DNA of 64,000 nucleotides from Corynebacterium freneyi (lineage in GTDB: Bacteria; Actinomycetota; Actinomycetes; Mycobacteriales; Mycobacteriaceae), in the NCBI RefSeq assembly GCF_030408835.1, contig NZ_CP047357.1, positions 806,001 to 870,000 on the forward strand, read 5' to 3'. Shown one piece after another: positions 34,306-43,696 of the stretch. The notes beneath the pieces were generated by a model that was given only the letters and a program-made list of their open reading frames with translations, did no database searches and had not been told where the DNA came from. Position numbers and translations under genes: made by a program. Numbering within the stretch: position 1 is the first letter of the stretch; each line of letters begins with the position of its first letter.

Positions 34306-36093
34306 CTACCAGGGCTCGGACTGTCCCGGCCACAGGCCCCTCAGCGCCAGACGGGATCGGTGGAAACCTCCGATCGGGTGTTTGTCGTGCAACGCCATGA
34401 GAAATCCCCAGAACCTCCGCGGAGTTCCCCGGGCCTCTTCGGCGCGGGCGACCATCTCGATGCACGCCACGATATCGGCGGGAAAGTAGTCGACGCCCGG
34501 CGTGTTCGGAGGGGATCTCCACGCCTGCTGCGCCCGGTAACAGGCGGCCATCGCCGCCGTCGCGGCCGTCGACGGGAACCGGTCGAGAAAGTGCTCGGCC
34601 GCGTCGAGGGTCGTGCGGGATTCCACCTCGACGGCCGCGTCGAAATCGATCAGCTCCACCGTCGGATCCGGTTCGCGGAAATGGGATTCGATGACCGCCG
34701 CCGCCAGCTGGTCTTTCGGAGCCGAGTCGACCGGCGTTCCGTCCGACCGCAACCCCGCCAATTCGAACGCATGCGCCCGAGCCGCATCGCCGTGGCCGAA
34801 AGCCTCGGAGAACACCTTCATCGACCGCCAGAGCTCATCGACGTCGAAGCACTCCACGGCGATGCGCCGCACCAGGTCCCGGGCATCGTCGCGGTCCGCA
34901 CCGGCCAGCCATTCGACGACGGATCCGGCATCGATCGCCTGCCGGTCATCCCGGTCCAGGGACACCAGGCCCCGATCCAGAAACCGGGCCGTCGTCGCCA
35001 CCGACGCCGCCGTCGGCGGTCGGCCGCGGTAGTAGACCATCACGGCCGCCTGAGCGCCGTCCGGCGCCTCCGAAATGATCCGCGCATAGCCGACCTCGTC
35101 GCCGAGGAAACCGGCGAGCGACAAACGACGCCCCCACTCCTTGAGGTTTCCGCCGACGCCACGCCGCGCGGTCAACCAGTCGAGCAATTCCGCCAACTGG
35201 TCGTCGTCGAGAAGCACCCGGATGTGCCGCATCAGGATCGTTTCCTCATCGTCGGCCTCACCATCGATGACGTCCTCGATCCACGCGAGCATCGCACCGT
35301 TTCGCGGGGGACATGCGGCGACGATGCGATCGAGCAGGGGATCCCCCAACCTGCTGATCTCCGCCCGCTCCCAATCACCGCCGAAAGGGGCCGGTTCGGC
35401 CGGGACGGGGGCGTCGTCAAGCAACCGACGCACCGCGTCGCGGGCCGGCGGCACCGCGTCCTGCAGCAGCCGCACCGCCATGTCCGGACGCCCGGCGTCA
35501 CCGATCCGATCGGCGTCGGCGCACACCGAAGCAACGGACTCCCGGAGCGCATCGGCGCCCGGGCCCGTCGCCCGCAGCTCCGCAAGTGAGGCGGCCGCGA
35601 CATCATGGCATTGCGCGTCGGACATCGACGCCGCCGGCCACGGGAACTCCTCGCCGTCGAGCCACGGATCCAGCTCCACGTCCTCGCCGTGGGCGCACAA
35701 CCAGGCGTTGGCCGAGCCGTCGCCGTAGCGGGAGTCGTCCGGGTAACCGCGCACCACCCCGGGAAATCCCGCCGCCGCCTCGTCCGGCAGCGCACCCCGG
35801 CCGAACACCACCAGCGCCACCGCGCACAGATGCTCGCAGTACGGGGAGTAGACGGTCGCCCCGCAATCGCACCGCGCCGCGCCCGGGAACATCATCCCGT
35901 CGTAGGACACCCGGTGCCCCGCGACCTCCGCCTCGTACATTCCCGGCCCCGGGGGACCGAACGTCACCTGGTCGGCGAGATCCGCGCCGCGCCGCAACCG
36001 CGGCAGGCCGATCCAATCGACCAGCGTTTGCAGGTGGCGGACGGGTTGCGAGGAAAAATCGACGCTGCCATGGTTTCCGGGGTTCGACGTCAT
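34306..36093 (-). CDS. SWIM zinc finger protein
   Basis: Protein of 595 residues from ATG 36093. The SWIM motif C-x-C-xn-C-x-H is CDCGATVYSPYCEH at 75-88, a nucleic-acid or protein-binding finger found in bacterial helicase partners, transposases and regulators. The rest is helical and acidic with Leu/Ala repeats, rather like TPR/HEAT-type scaffolds (for example ALRESVASVCADADRIGDAG). No catalytic domain is visible. It diverges from the gene at 36143 with 49 bp between starts. One copy of the repeated word is inside (35412-35422). Confidence 0.7.
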   Translation of the reverse strand: MTSNPGNHGSVDFSSQPVRHLQTLVDWIGLPRLRRGADLADQVTFGPPGPGMYEAEVAGHRVSYDGMMFPGAARCDCGATVYSPYCEHLCAVALVVFGRGALPDEAAAGFPGVVRGYPDDSRYGDGSANAWLCAHGEDVELDPWLDGEEFPWPAASMSDAQCHDVAAASLAELRATGPGADALRESVASVCADADRIGDAGRPDMAVRLLQDAVPPARDAVRRLLDDAPVPAEPAPFGGDWERAEISRLGDPLLDRIVAACPPRNGAMLAWIEDVIDGEADDEETILMRHIRVLLDDDQLAELLDWLTARRGVGGNLKEWGRRLSLAGFLGDEVGYARIISEAPDGAQAAVMVYYRGRPPTAASVATTARFLDRGLVSLDRDDRQAIDAGSVVEWLAGADRDDARDLVRRIAVECFDVDELWRSMKVFSEAFGHGDAARAHAFELAGLRSDGTPVDSAPKDQLAAAVIESHFREPDPTVELIDFDAAVEVESRTTLDAAEHFLDRFPSTAATAAMAACYRAQQAWRSPPNTPGVDYFPADIVACIEMVARAEEARGTPRRFWGFLMALHDKHPIGGFHRSRLALRGLWPGQSEPW

Positions 36094-36142
36094 GGTCCCA
36101 TCGTGGCAACATGGGCGGATCACCGTTCCCGGGAGGAAAGCC

Positions 36143-36910
36143 ATGGACGAACGCCTGTTTGAGGCCGTCGGCTTTGCGGCGACGTCGGCCGAGATCGACG
36201 ACGCGCTGGAAAACGCCCCCACGCGATTTCTGCGCAACCACCCCGACCATGATCCGCTGCTGGCGTACCCGGATCCCTCGGGATTCACGGTGGCGAATTT
36301 CGGCCTCGGCGACGGTCGGTCCGACTTTTCGCTGACCGCGTCGGTTCCGGGCGCGGACCAGGCCACGGTGGCCGCGGACGTTTTTCAGGTGGCGCCGGGC
36401 ATGGCGCACGTGGACGTGCTTGACGACGCCGACCAACTGGCGCTCCGCCTCCTGGCGATGGTCGACGACCCGCACATGTACCCCGTGTACCCGCTGCGGG
36501 AGGTCGGTGAACCGGCGCATGTCGAGCAGCTGCATCTGGGGGCGATCGCCGTCGACGTCAACGTCTTCGCCTCGATCGACGACTGGTCGGACACGGCGGG
36601 CCGGGACGACGCCGATCCGCTGAACGGTCCGCGATTCCTGATCTGTCCGTGGTTGTTCGCGCTGTACGACGGTTCGGCGACGGCCGACGAAGCCAACTCG
36701 TCGGCCCTGTTCCGCGGAATCTGCCGCGACGTGGAGACGGTGACCAACGAATTGACGGGCAACCCGTATTACCGGGCCATCGTCGACTCCGCGGTGCCGA
36801 TGGTCGTGGCGCTGCCCGCCGCGACGGATCCGGCGCCGGAGCCCGGCAGCGTCATCGACGGCCGGGTGGTGCTCACCGCGACCACGAATTTCTGGCGCAT
36901 CGGAGACTGA
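36143..36910 (+). CDS. Unknown acidic protein, 255 aa
   Basis: Acidic protein from ATG 36143 with GGGAGGAAAG as RBS. It has a regular alternation of Asp-rich loops and hydrophobic strands (AAVGVDVN-like IAVDVNVFASIDDW, FLICPWLFALYDG) and no family I recognise. It diverges from the SWIM gene and may share its promoter. One CGTCGTCAAGC word lies at 36418-36428. Confidence 0.6.
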   Translation: MDERLFEAVGFAATSAEIDDALENAPTRFLRNHPDHDPLLAYPDPSGFTVANFGLGDGRSDFSLTASVPGADQATVAADVFQVAPGMAHVDVLDDADQLALRLLAMVDDPHMYPVYPLREVGEPAHVEQLHLGAIAVDVNVFASIDDWSDTAGRDDADPLNGPRFLICPWLFALYDGSATADEANSSALFRGICRDVETVTNELTGNPYYRAIVDSAVPMVVALPAATDPAPEPGSVIDGRVVLTATTNFWRIGD

Positions 36911-36926
36911 CTCCGTCGGCCATGTC

Positions 36927-36948
36927 GCTTCCGCGGGGCGGCGGAAGC
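36927..36948 (+). terminator. Hairpin before the por operon
   Basis: GCTTCCGC and GCGGAAGC pair perfectly around GGGGCG. There is no U-run, so it is only terminator-like. It separates the unknown gene from the oxidoreductase operon. Confidence 0.3.
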
Positions 36949-37076
36949 CGGTGCTCGTCGGGTTCGGGGGCGTCGGACGTGGGGGCGCCGTCGGGCGCAG
37001 GGGAGTGACGCGTTCCATGCCCTGGGACGAGTCGGCCGGGAGGCGGGCCGTGCCACCGGTGATTACTGTGGAAACC

Positions 37077-37667
37077 ATGGTCGAGGTGCGAATCCACGGA
37101 AGGGGCGGACAGGGCGTCGTCACCGCGTCCGACCTCATCGCCAAGGCGGCATTTTCGGAGGGGCGCCACGCGCAGGCGTTCCCCTCCTTCGGTTCGGAGC
37201 GCACGGGGGCGCCGGTGGTGGCGTACTGCCGCATCAGCGACCGGCAGATCCGCACCCGCGAACCGGTGCTGCACCCGGACCTGGTCATCGTCCAGGACCC
37301 CACGCTGCTGACGGTGCTCGACCCCTTCGCCGGGTTGACCGCCGACGGGTACGTGCTCATCAACTCCACCAAGCGCACCGCCGAACTCGGCCTGACGTCG
37401 CTGCAGGAACAACAGCCGCCGGGGCACTTCATGACGCTGCCGGCCACCGACATCGCCCGCGAACACACCGGGCGCACCGTGCCAAACGCCGTGCTGCTCG
37501 GCGGAATGGCCGCACTGACCGGCCTGATCCGCATGGACTCGGTGGCGGAGGCCATCGTCCAGCGTTTCCCCGGGCCGGTGGGGGAGAAGAACGTCGCCGC
37601 AGCCCGGGCCGCCTACGACGTCGTCATGGACAAGAAGCGCGCCGCGAAGGAGAAGCAGAATGCTTGA
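37077..37667 (+). CDS. porG: 2-oxoacid:ferredoxin oxidoreductase gamma subunit
   Basis: Gamma domain of a pyruvate/2-oxoacid:ferredoxin oxidoreductase. The protein is 196 residues from ATG 37077. The hallmark IHGRGGQGVVTASDLIAKAA at the N-terminus and AQAFPSFGSERTGAPVVAYCR are characteristic; a C-terminal basic tail KKRAAKEKQ ends it. It overlaps the alpha gene by eight bases. The symbol is by analogy with pyruvate enzymes; the substrate is not proven. Confidence 0.9.
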   Translation: MVEVRIHGRGGQGVVTASDLIAKAAFSEGRHAQAFPSFGSERTGAPVVAYCRISDRQIRTREPVLHPDLVIVQDPTLLTVLDPFAGLTADGYVLINSTKRTAELGLTSLQEQQPPGHFMTLPATDIAREHTGRTVPNAVLLGGMAALTGLIRMDSVAEAIVQRFPGPVGEKNVAAARAAYDVVMDKKRAAKEKQNA

Positions 37668-38928
37668 GCAGATCGAGGGCAGTCAGGCGGTGGCCAAAGC
37701 CGTCGCCGCGTGCCGGCCGGAGGTGATCTGCGCGTACCCCATCTCGCCGCAGACCCACATCGTCGAGGCGCTGTCGGCGCTGGTGAAATCGGGTGACCTG
37801 CCCGGCTGCGAATACGTCAACGTCGAAAGCGAATTCTCCGCGATGTCGGCGTCGATCGGCGCCTCCGCCGCCGGCGCCCGCGCCTACACCGCAACCGCCT
37901 CCCAGGGTCTGCTGTTCATGGTCGAGGCCGTCTACAACGCCTCGGGCCTGGGACTGCCGATCGTCATGACCGTGGCCAACCGCGCCATCGGCTCGCCCAT
38001 CAACATCTGGAACGACCAGACCGACTCGATGAGCCAACGCGACTCCGGCTGGCTGCAGCTCTACGCCATCGACAACCAGGAGGCCGCCGACCTGCACGTC
38101 CAGGCCTTCAAGATCGCCGAAGAACTCTCCCTGCCCGTCATGGTGTGCATGGACGGTTTCGTGCTCACCCACGCCATGGAACAGGTCGACGTGCCCGAAC
38201 GCGACGACGTAGCCGCGTTCCTGCCCGACTACAGCCCCCGTCAGATCCTCGACCCCGACCACCCCATCTCCATCGGCGCGATGGTCGGCCCCGAGGCGTT
38301 CACCGAAGTCCGCTACCTCGCCCACCACAAGCAGCTCGAAGCCCTCGACGTCATCCCGCGCGTCCAAAAGGAATTCGCCGACGTCTTCGGCCGCGACTCC
38401 GGCGGCCTGCTCCACGAGTACCGCACCGACGACGCCGAGACCATCATCGTCTGTTTGGGCTCAGTCACCGGAACGCTGCGCGACGTCGTCGACGAGCGTC
38501 GTGAAGCAGGGGAGAAAATCGGCGTGCTGTCCCTGGTCAGCTTCCGGCCCTTCCCCTCCGCCGCCGTCCGCGAAGCCCTGTCGGGAGCCACGCGCTTCAT
38601 CGTGCTGGAAAAGGCGTTCTCCGTCGGCATCGGCGGCATCGTCTCCTCCCACTGCCGAGCCGCCATGCGCGGCCGACGGTTCATCTGCCACGAACTCATC
38701 GCCGGCCTGGGCGGACGTGACATCACCAAGGCATCGCTGCACGCCTACCTGGACAAGGCCGTCGTCGACGACGTCGAAGACACCACGTTCCTCGACCTCG
38801 ACCGCGAACTCGTCGACCGCGAATTGCGACGCGAAACCCTGACGCGGCGCTCGGGCGCGATCCCCGAAAACCTGCTGCGCGACCACGCCGAACGCGCCCG
38901 CACCGGGCACTTTGCCGAGGAGGCCTGA
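37660..38928 (+). CDS. porA: 2-oxoacid:ferredoxin oxidoreductase alpha subunit
   Basis: Alpha subunit (TPP pyrimidine-binding half plus domain II). The protein is 422 residues. Visible: GSQAVAKAVAACRPEVICAY, PISPQTHIVEALS, YVNVESEFSAMSASIGASAAGARAYTATASQGLLFM, NIWNDQTDSMSQRDSGW and the closing domain with FIVLEKAFSVGIGG. This matches PorA better than indolepyruvate or 2-oxoglutarate enzymes. It is second of four overlapping genes, three bases before the beta gene. Confidence 0.92.
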   Translation: MLEQIEGSQAVAKAVAACRPEVICAYPISPQTHIVEALSALVKSGDLPGCEYVNVESEFSAMSASIGASAAGARAYTATASQGLLFMVEAVYNASGLGLPIVMTVANRAIGSPINIWNDQTDSMSQRDSGWLQLYAIDNQEAADLHVQAFKIAEELSLPVMVCMDGFVLTHAMEQVDVPERDDVAAFLPDYSPRQILDPDHPISIGAMVGPEAFTEVRYLAHHKQLEALDVIPRVQKEFADVFGRDSGGLLHEYRTDDAETIIVCLGSVTGTLRDVVDERREAGEKIGVLSLVSFRPFPSAAVREALSGATRFIVLEKAFSVGIGGIVSSHCRAAMRGRRFICHELIAGLGGRDITKASLHAYLDKAVVDDVEDTTFLDLDRELVDRELRRETLTRRSGAIPENLLRDHAERARTGHFAEEA

Positions 38929-38931
38929 CCC

Positions 38932-40140
38932 ATGGACGACACCACCGCCGGCCGACCCCAAGACACGCGCCCCGGGGCCCCGCGATCCGGGGACGCACGA
39001 CTCGGGGGAGCACGACCCCGCGGCGCCGACGACGGGGGAGCACGAATGGACAGCCCCACCGTGCTGCTGCCCGCCCCCAGGTACCGCGGCACCGACATCC
39101 CCGCCCGCGACGCCGCGAAGTTCTACCAGGTCGGCTCGTTCGCCGTGGGCAACCGGCTCGTCGACGACGACCTGCGCTCCGTGCAATCCGACGCCGACCG
39201 CTTCAACTCCCTGACCTCCGGCCACCGCGCCTGCCAGGGCTGCGGCGAAGCACTCGGCGCCCGCTACGCCCTCGACGCGGCCATGGCCGCCGCAAAAAAC
39301 AAGATCATCGCCGCCAACGCCACCGGCTGCCTCGAAGTGTTCTCCACCCCCTACCCGGAGACCTCCTGGAACCTGCCGTGGATCCACTCCCTGTTCGGCA
39401 ACGCGCCCGCAGTGGCCACCGGCATCCAGGCCGCGCTGAAGGCCAAGGGCCGCGACGACGTCCGCGTCGTCGCCCAAGGCGGCGACGGCGGTACCGTCGA
39501 CATCGGCTTCGGCCCCCTGTCCGGCATGTTCGAGCGCAACGACGACGTGCTCTACATCTGCTACGACAACGAGGCCTACATGAACACCGGCGTGCAACGC
39601 TCCGGCGCCACGCCCCCGGCCGCCCGCACCGCCACCACCCAACCCGTCGGCGCCGCGCCGGGCAACACGTTCGGCCAGGGCAAATTCCTGCCGCGCATCG
39701 CCATGGCCCACGAAATCCCCTACGTCGCCACCGCCACCGTCGCCGACCTGCGCGACCTCGAATACAAGGTCGCCCGCGCCATGGAATTCCGCGGCGCCCG
39801 CTACATCCACGTGCTCGTGCCCTGCCCGCTCGGCTGGGGCTCGGCGTCGAATCACACCATCAAGCTCGCCCGACTGGCCACCCAGTCCGGCATCTTCCCG
39901 GTGTTCGAAGCCGAATACGGCGAAGTGACGTCGGTGTCCAAAATCCGCCGCCGCGTACCGGTGACCGAATACCTCAAACTCCAGCGCCGCTTCGCCCACC
40001 TGTTCAAGCCGGGCGCCGATGCGGGCGTCATCGAACGCCTGCAAGCCGGCGCCGACCGCAACATCCGCCGCTACGACCTGGTCGACGACGCCACCGTCGA
40101 CCTCATGGCCGACGACACGGAAGGAACCGAGCAACGATGA
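38932..40140 (+). CDS. porB: 2-oxoacid:ferredoxin oxidoreductase beta subunit
   Basis: TPP and [4Fe-4S]-binding subunit of 402 residues. HRACQGCGEALGARYA, NATGCLEVFSTPYPETSW and CYDNEAYMNTGVQRS supply the cluster cysteines; GDGGTVDIGFGPLSGMFERN is the TPP/Mg motif. Two starts are plausible: ATG 38932 (GAGGAGG ahead) and ATG 39046 (GGGGGAGC ahead). The 38 residues between them are Arg/Gly/Asp-rich and contain a small GGGGAGCACGA repeat, so the shorter form may be the real one. It overlaps the next gene by four bases. Confidence 0.92.
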   Translation: MDDTTAGRPQDTRPGAPRSGDARLGGARPRGADDGGARMDSPTVLLPAPRYRGTDIPARDAAKFYQVGSFAVGNRLVDDDLRSVQSDADRFNSLTSGHRACQGCGEALGARYALDAAMAAAKNKIIAANATGCLEVFSTPYPETSWNLPWIHSLFGNAPAVATGIQAALKAKGRDDVRVVAQGGDGGTVDIGFGPLSGMFERNDDVLYICYDNEAYMNTGVQRSGATPPAARTATTQPVGAAPGNTFGQGKFLPRIAMAHEIPYVATATVADLRDLEYKVARAMEFRGARYIHVLVPCPLGWGSASNHTIKLARLATQSGIFPVFEAEYGEVTSVSKIRRRVPVTEYLKLQRRFAHLFKPGADAGVIERLQAGADRNIRRYDLVDDATVDLMADDTEGTEQR

Positions 40141-41831
40141 CCGACCAACCAACCGACGGCCAGTCGACCAACCCGTCCGGCGGAAAGGCCGGAGACCGGG
40201 GCGGTTCGACCAAAACGACGCTGCCGTTCGCAGTGTCGCTGCCGGTGGGATCGTCGCTGGCCAACGAAACCGGCTCGTGGCGCACGGAACGACCCGTCTA
40301 CGTCGACCTGCTCCCGCCGTGCAACAAGGCCTGCCCGGCCGGCGAGAACATCCAACTGTGGCTGTCGCATGCCGAAGACGGCCGCTACGAAGACGCCTGG
40401 CGCGAAATCATGCGCAACAACCCGCTTCCCGCGGTGATGGGCCGAGTCTGCTACCACTCCTGCCAAACCGCCTGCAACCGCGCCGAAGTCGACGAAGCCG
40501 TGGGCATCAACGCCATCGAACGCTTCCTGGGTGACAAGGCCATCGAAGAAGGCTGGGCGCCGACGGTCGCCGTCGCACCGTCCGGCAAGAAGGTCCTCGT
40601 CGTCGGCTCGGGGCCGTCCGGCCTGTCCGCCGCCTACCACCTGGCGCTGGGCGGCCACGCCGTCACCGTCCGCGACCTCGGCGATGAACCCGGCGGCATG
40701 ATGCGCTACGGCATCCCGTCGTACCGCCTGCCCAGGAACATCCTCGACGCCGAAATCAACCGCATCCGCGACCTCGGCGTCACCTTCGAACAGGGCGTGC
40801 GCGTCGACGACCTCGACGCCGCGCTGGAAGAATTCGACGCGGTGTTCACCGCCGTCGGCGCCGGCTTGGCCCGCAACATCGGAGTCCCCGCCGGCGAAGC
40901 CGCCCACGTACTCGACGCCGTCGACGTGTTGCGCGACGTCGAAAAGCAACAAACCCCGCTGCTGGGCCGCCGCGTCGTGGTCTACGGAGGCGGCAACACC
41001 GCCATCGACGCCGCACGCACCGCCCGCCGCCTCGGCGCCGAAGAATCCGTCATCGTCTACCGCCGCACCCGCGGCCAAATGCCCGCCCACGAATCCGAAG
41101 TCATGGAAGCCGAGGAGGAGGGCATCACCATGCGATGGCTGTCCACCGTCGGCCACGTCGACGAAGGCGCCATCACCATCGAGAAAATGGTCCTCGACGA
41201 CGACGGCTTCCCCCAGCCCACCGGCGAATACGAACAACTCGCCGCCGACTCGGTGATCATGGCGCTCGGCCAGGAATCCGACCTGACCCTGTTCGACGGC
41301 GTCGACGGCATCGTCGTCGAACGCGGCGTCGTCGCCGTCGACGACCACATGATGACCGGCCGCCCCGGAGTCTTCGCCGGCGGCGACATGGTGCCCAGCG
41401 ACAAAAACGTCACCGTCGCCATCGGCCACGGCAAAAAGGCCGCCCGCCACATCGACGCCTGGTTGAGCGGCACCGACCACCGGCCGCCCGCCAAACACGG
41501 CGACGCCACCCTCGACCGCATGGAAACCTGGTACTACTCCGACGCCCCTCACCAGGTGCGCGCGAAGCTGGAAGGCGCCCGCCGCGCCTCGACGTTCGAC
41601 GAAGTCGTCCAAGGCCTCGACGAAGACTCCGCCCTGTTCGAAGCCCGCCGCTGCATGAGCTGCGGCAACTGCTTCGGCTGCGACAACTGCTTCGGCGTGT
41701 GCCCCGACAACGCCGTGATCAAATTCGAGCCCGGCCGCTACGAGTTCAAGTACGACTACTGCAAGGGCTGCGGCGTCTGCGCGGAGGAATGTCCGTGCGG
41801 CGCCATCTCGATGGTGCCCGAGGAGATCTAG
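40137..41831 (+). CDS. GltD-like NAD(P)H oxidoreductase fused to a 2x[4Fe-4S] ferredoxin
   Basis: Predicted electron-transfer subunit of 564 residues. Order: N-terminal GltD-type Fe-S domain (PPCNKACPAGENIQLWL, CYHSCQTACNR); FAD site VVGSGPSGLSAAYHLALGG; NAD(P) site VVYGGGNTAIDAARTARRLG; second FAD contact GVFAGGDMV; then a ferredoxin tail with CMSCGNCFGCDNCFGVCPD and CKGCGVCAEECPCGA. The tail matches a PorD delta subunit. The fusion suggests electrons move directly between the 2-oxoacid enzyme and NAD(P)(H), without free ferredoxin (inference). Confidence 0.9.
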   Translation: MTDQPTDGQSTNPSGGKAGDRGGSTKTTLPFAVSLPVGSSLANETGSWRTERPVYVDLLPPCNKACPAGENIQLWLSHAEDGRYEDAWREIMRNNPLPAVMGRVCYHSCQTACNRAEVDEAVGINAIERFLGDKAIEEGWAPTVAVAPSGKKVLVVGSGPSGLSAAYHLALGGHAVTVRDLGDEPGGMMRYGIPSYRLPRNILDAEINRIRDLGVTFEQGVRVDDLDAALEEFDAVFTAVGAGLARNIGVPAGEAAHVLDAVDVLRDVEKQQTPLLGRRVVVYGGGNTAIDAARTARRLGAEESVIVYRRTRGQMPAHESEVMEAEEEGITMRWLSTVGHVDEGAITIEKMVLDDDGFPQPTGEYEQLAADSVIMALGQESDLTLFDGVDGIVVERGVVAVDDHMMTGRPGVFAGGDMVPSDKNVTVAIGHGKKAARHIDAWLSGTDHRPPAKHGDATLDRMETWYYSDAPHQVRAKLEGARRASTFDEVVQGLDEDSALFEARRCMSCGNCFGCDNCFGVCPDNAVIKFEPGRYEFKYDYCKGCGVCAEECPCGAISMVPEEI

Positions 41832-41854
41832 ACGGGCGAGGAGATCGGATGGCT

Positions 41855-41881
41855 CCCCAGGCGATTTGACGGTGCCTGGGG
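41855..41881. terminator. Hairpin after the por operon
   Basis: CCCCAGGC and GCCTGGGG pair around 11 bases. The 15-bp direct repeat GATCTAGACGGGCGA (41825 and 41883) brackets it. There is no clear U-run. Confidence 0.5.
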
Positions 41882-41915
41882 TGATCTAGACGGGCGATCG
41901 CGCCCCTCATTTTCC

Positions 41916-42030
41916 AAACCACGGGGTCCAAACCACGGGGTCGGTGGTGACCCCGTGGTTTAGGGCCGAAAATCGAGCGACCCCGTGGTTTGGCCCCCGT
42001 GGTTTAGGTGGGGTAGGTGACCCCGTGGTT
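41916..42030. repeat. Cluster of six AAACCACGGGGTC repeats in both orientations
   Basis: Copies are at 41916-41928 and 41930-41942 (plus orientation) and 41949-41961, 41979-41991, 41995-42005 and 42019-42030 (reverse complement, GACCCCGTGGTTT or shortened). They sit in the convergent gap between the por operon and the antiporter gene and could fold into alternative hairpins. A variant AAACCGCGGGGTC is at 48672-48684, over another convergent gene end. Confidence 0.8.
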
Positions 42031-42082
42031 CAGGTGGGGGCAGGGGAGAGCGGGCGAGCGTCGACCTGCAGGGACACAACAC

Positions 42083-43696
42083 CTAGGCCTGCGCCTCCCG
42101 CGCACCCCCACCGGCCGCCGCAGCGAGCACCTTCGACATCGCCTGATCGGCCAATTCCTCGCCCGCCCCCTCGTAGAGGTAGACGGCCACGTCCGCGCCG
42201 CCGTCGACAAGCAGATCACAGTGCTCGCGAACCAACGCCGTACCCGCGATCACCGCGTCGGGATGCCGCTCGCGGATGGCGGCGGCCATCTCCAGGCTGT
42301 CTCGGTGATTCGGCAACGCCAGAACGAACAGCTCCGGGGTGCAGTCGAGCTCGATGCGGCGCCACAACTCGGGGTCCGTCACGTCCCCGGCGATGATCTT
42401 GTCACCGCGGCGACGCAGCTCCTCGATCCGACCTTCGTCGAATTCGATGCCGTAAACGCGCTTGCCGTAGGCGTCGGAAAGCCTGCGGTACACGCCCTCG
42501 CCGACGCGCCCCATGCCCAACACCAGGACGTCGGCGTGGCGCACGCGCACCGGACGCTCATCGGGAATCAGACGCGACTCCGGCGTCGGCGGCACCCACC
42601 GCTTGACCAACGGCACGATGCGGTCCTCGTTTGCCGCCGCGGCGGAGCTGGCCACGAAGCTCAGCACCACCGCGATGGCCATGATCGGCGTCCACGACGC
42701 CGCCAACGCCCCGTTGGCCACGCCCACCCCGACGACGATGAGACCGAACTCCGAATAATTCGCCAGCGTCATGCCCGTCAGAATGCTCGTGCGGTCGGAC
42801 AGCCCCATGCGGCGCAGCAGCGCCACGAAAATCGCGGCCTTCACCACCAGCAGCACCGTGAGCACGCCGGCGATGAGGAAACCGCCCACGCCCGGCAGGC
42901 CGCCCAGTCCGATCTCGACGAAAAACGCCACCAGCAGCAGCTCGCGCACCGAAATCAGGGCCTCGGACAGGCGGTCTGCAACCGGGTGGCCCGACAGCAT
43001 GATGCCCGCCACCAGCGACCCCAGCGAACCCGACACGTTCGCCAGCTCGAACAGCGAGTACGCCGCCACCGCGATGCCGACGCCGGTGAGCACCAGCAGC
43101 TCCGCGCGGAACATCCGGTCCGGCATGCGGGTGACCAGCGGACGCAGCAGAAGCAGCAGCGGAAGCGCCAGCGCCCACGGGGCCGGCACCGAACCGGTGG
43201 AGAACACCAGAACACCCACCGCGATGATGTCCTGCAGCACCAGCACGCCCAACGCGATGCGGCCGATCGTCGACTGGCCGCGGTTGGCGTCGTCGAGCTG
43301 CGACATCACGAACACCGTCGACGAGAACGACGCCGCGATGCCCACGTACACCAGCCCGGTGAAATCCAGCCCGGCCAGCGACGCCACCGGAAGCAGCCCC
43401 AGCAGGGCGAACACCCCGGCGAAGACCACCGTGTTCGTCACCGCGTGGCCCGCCGCCGTGCCGACCACCCGCGGCTGCACCATGTCCCGCGGATTGAGCT
43501 TCAGGCCGATCGTGAACAGCAGCACCGTCACGCCCAGCTCCGCGAGCACGTTGATGAACGGGATCTGGTCGATGCCGACGGCGTTGATGGCGAAGCCCGC
43601 GCCGAGGAATCCGATGAGCGGCGGCAGACGCAGGATCGTCGCGCCCAGGCCGCCGACGATGGCGAAGAGCAACGCCGTGAGGTAGATCGACTCCAT
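42083..43696 (-). CDS. CPA2-family cation:proton antiporter with TrkA-N domain (KefB-like)
   Basis: Membrane protein of 537 residues: 12 or so helices to about residue 390 (SFSSTVFVMSQLDD, ALGVLVLQDIIAVG, TLANYSEFGLIVVGVG), then a cytosolic Rossmann domain with VLVLGMGRVGEGVYRRL and DVTDPELW that binds NAD(H) or nucleotide. This is the KefB/C, YbaL-type layout for K+ or Na+/H+ exchange. ATG 43696 is used; TTG 43702 is also in frame. It converges with the por operon. Confidence 0.9.
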   Translation of the reverse strand: MESIYLTALLFAIVGGLGATILRLPPLIGFLGAGFAINAVGIDQIPFINVLAELGVTVLLFTIGLKLNPRDMVQPRVVGTAAGHAVTNTVVFAGVFALLGLLPVASLAGLDFTGLVYVGIAASFSSTVFVMSQLDDANRGQSTIGRIALGVLVLQDIIAVGVLVFSTGSVPAPWALALPLLLLLRPLVTRMPDRMFRAELLVLTGVGIAVAAYSLFELANVSGSLGSLVAGIMLSGHPVADRLSEALISVRELLLVAFFVEIGLGGLPGVGGFLIAGVLTVLLVVKAAIFVALLRRMGLSDRTSILTGMTLANYSEFGLIVVGVGVANGALAASWTPIMAIAVVLSFVASSAAAANEDRIVPLVKRWVPPTPESRLIPDERPVRVRHADVLVLGMGRVGEGVYRRLSDAYGKRVYGIEFDEGRIEELRRRGDKIIAGDVTDPELWRRIELDCTPELFVLALPNHRDSLEMAAAIRERHPDAVIAGTALVREHCDLLVDGGADVAVYLYEGAGEELADQAMSKVLAAAAGGGAREAQA

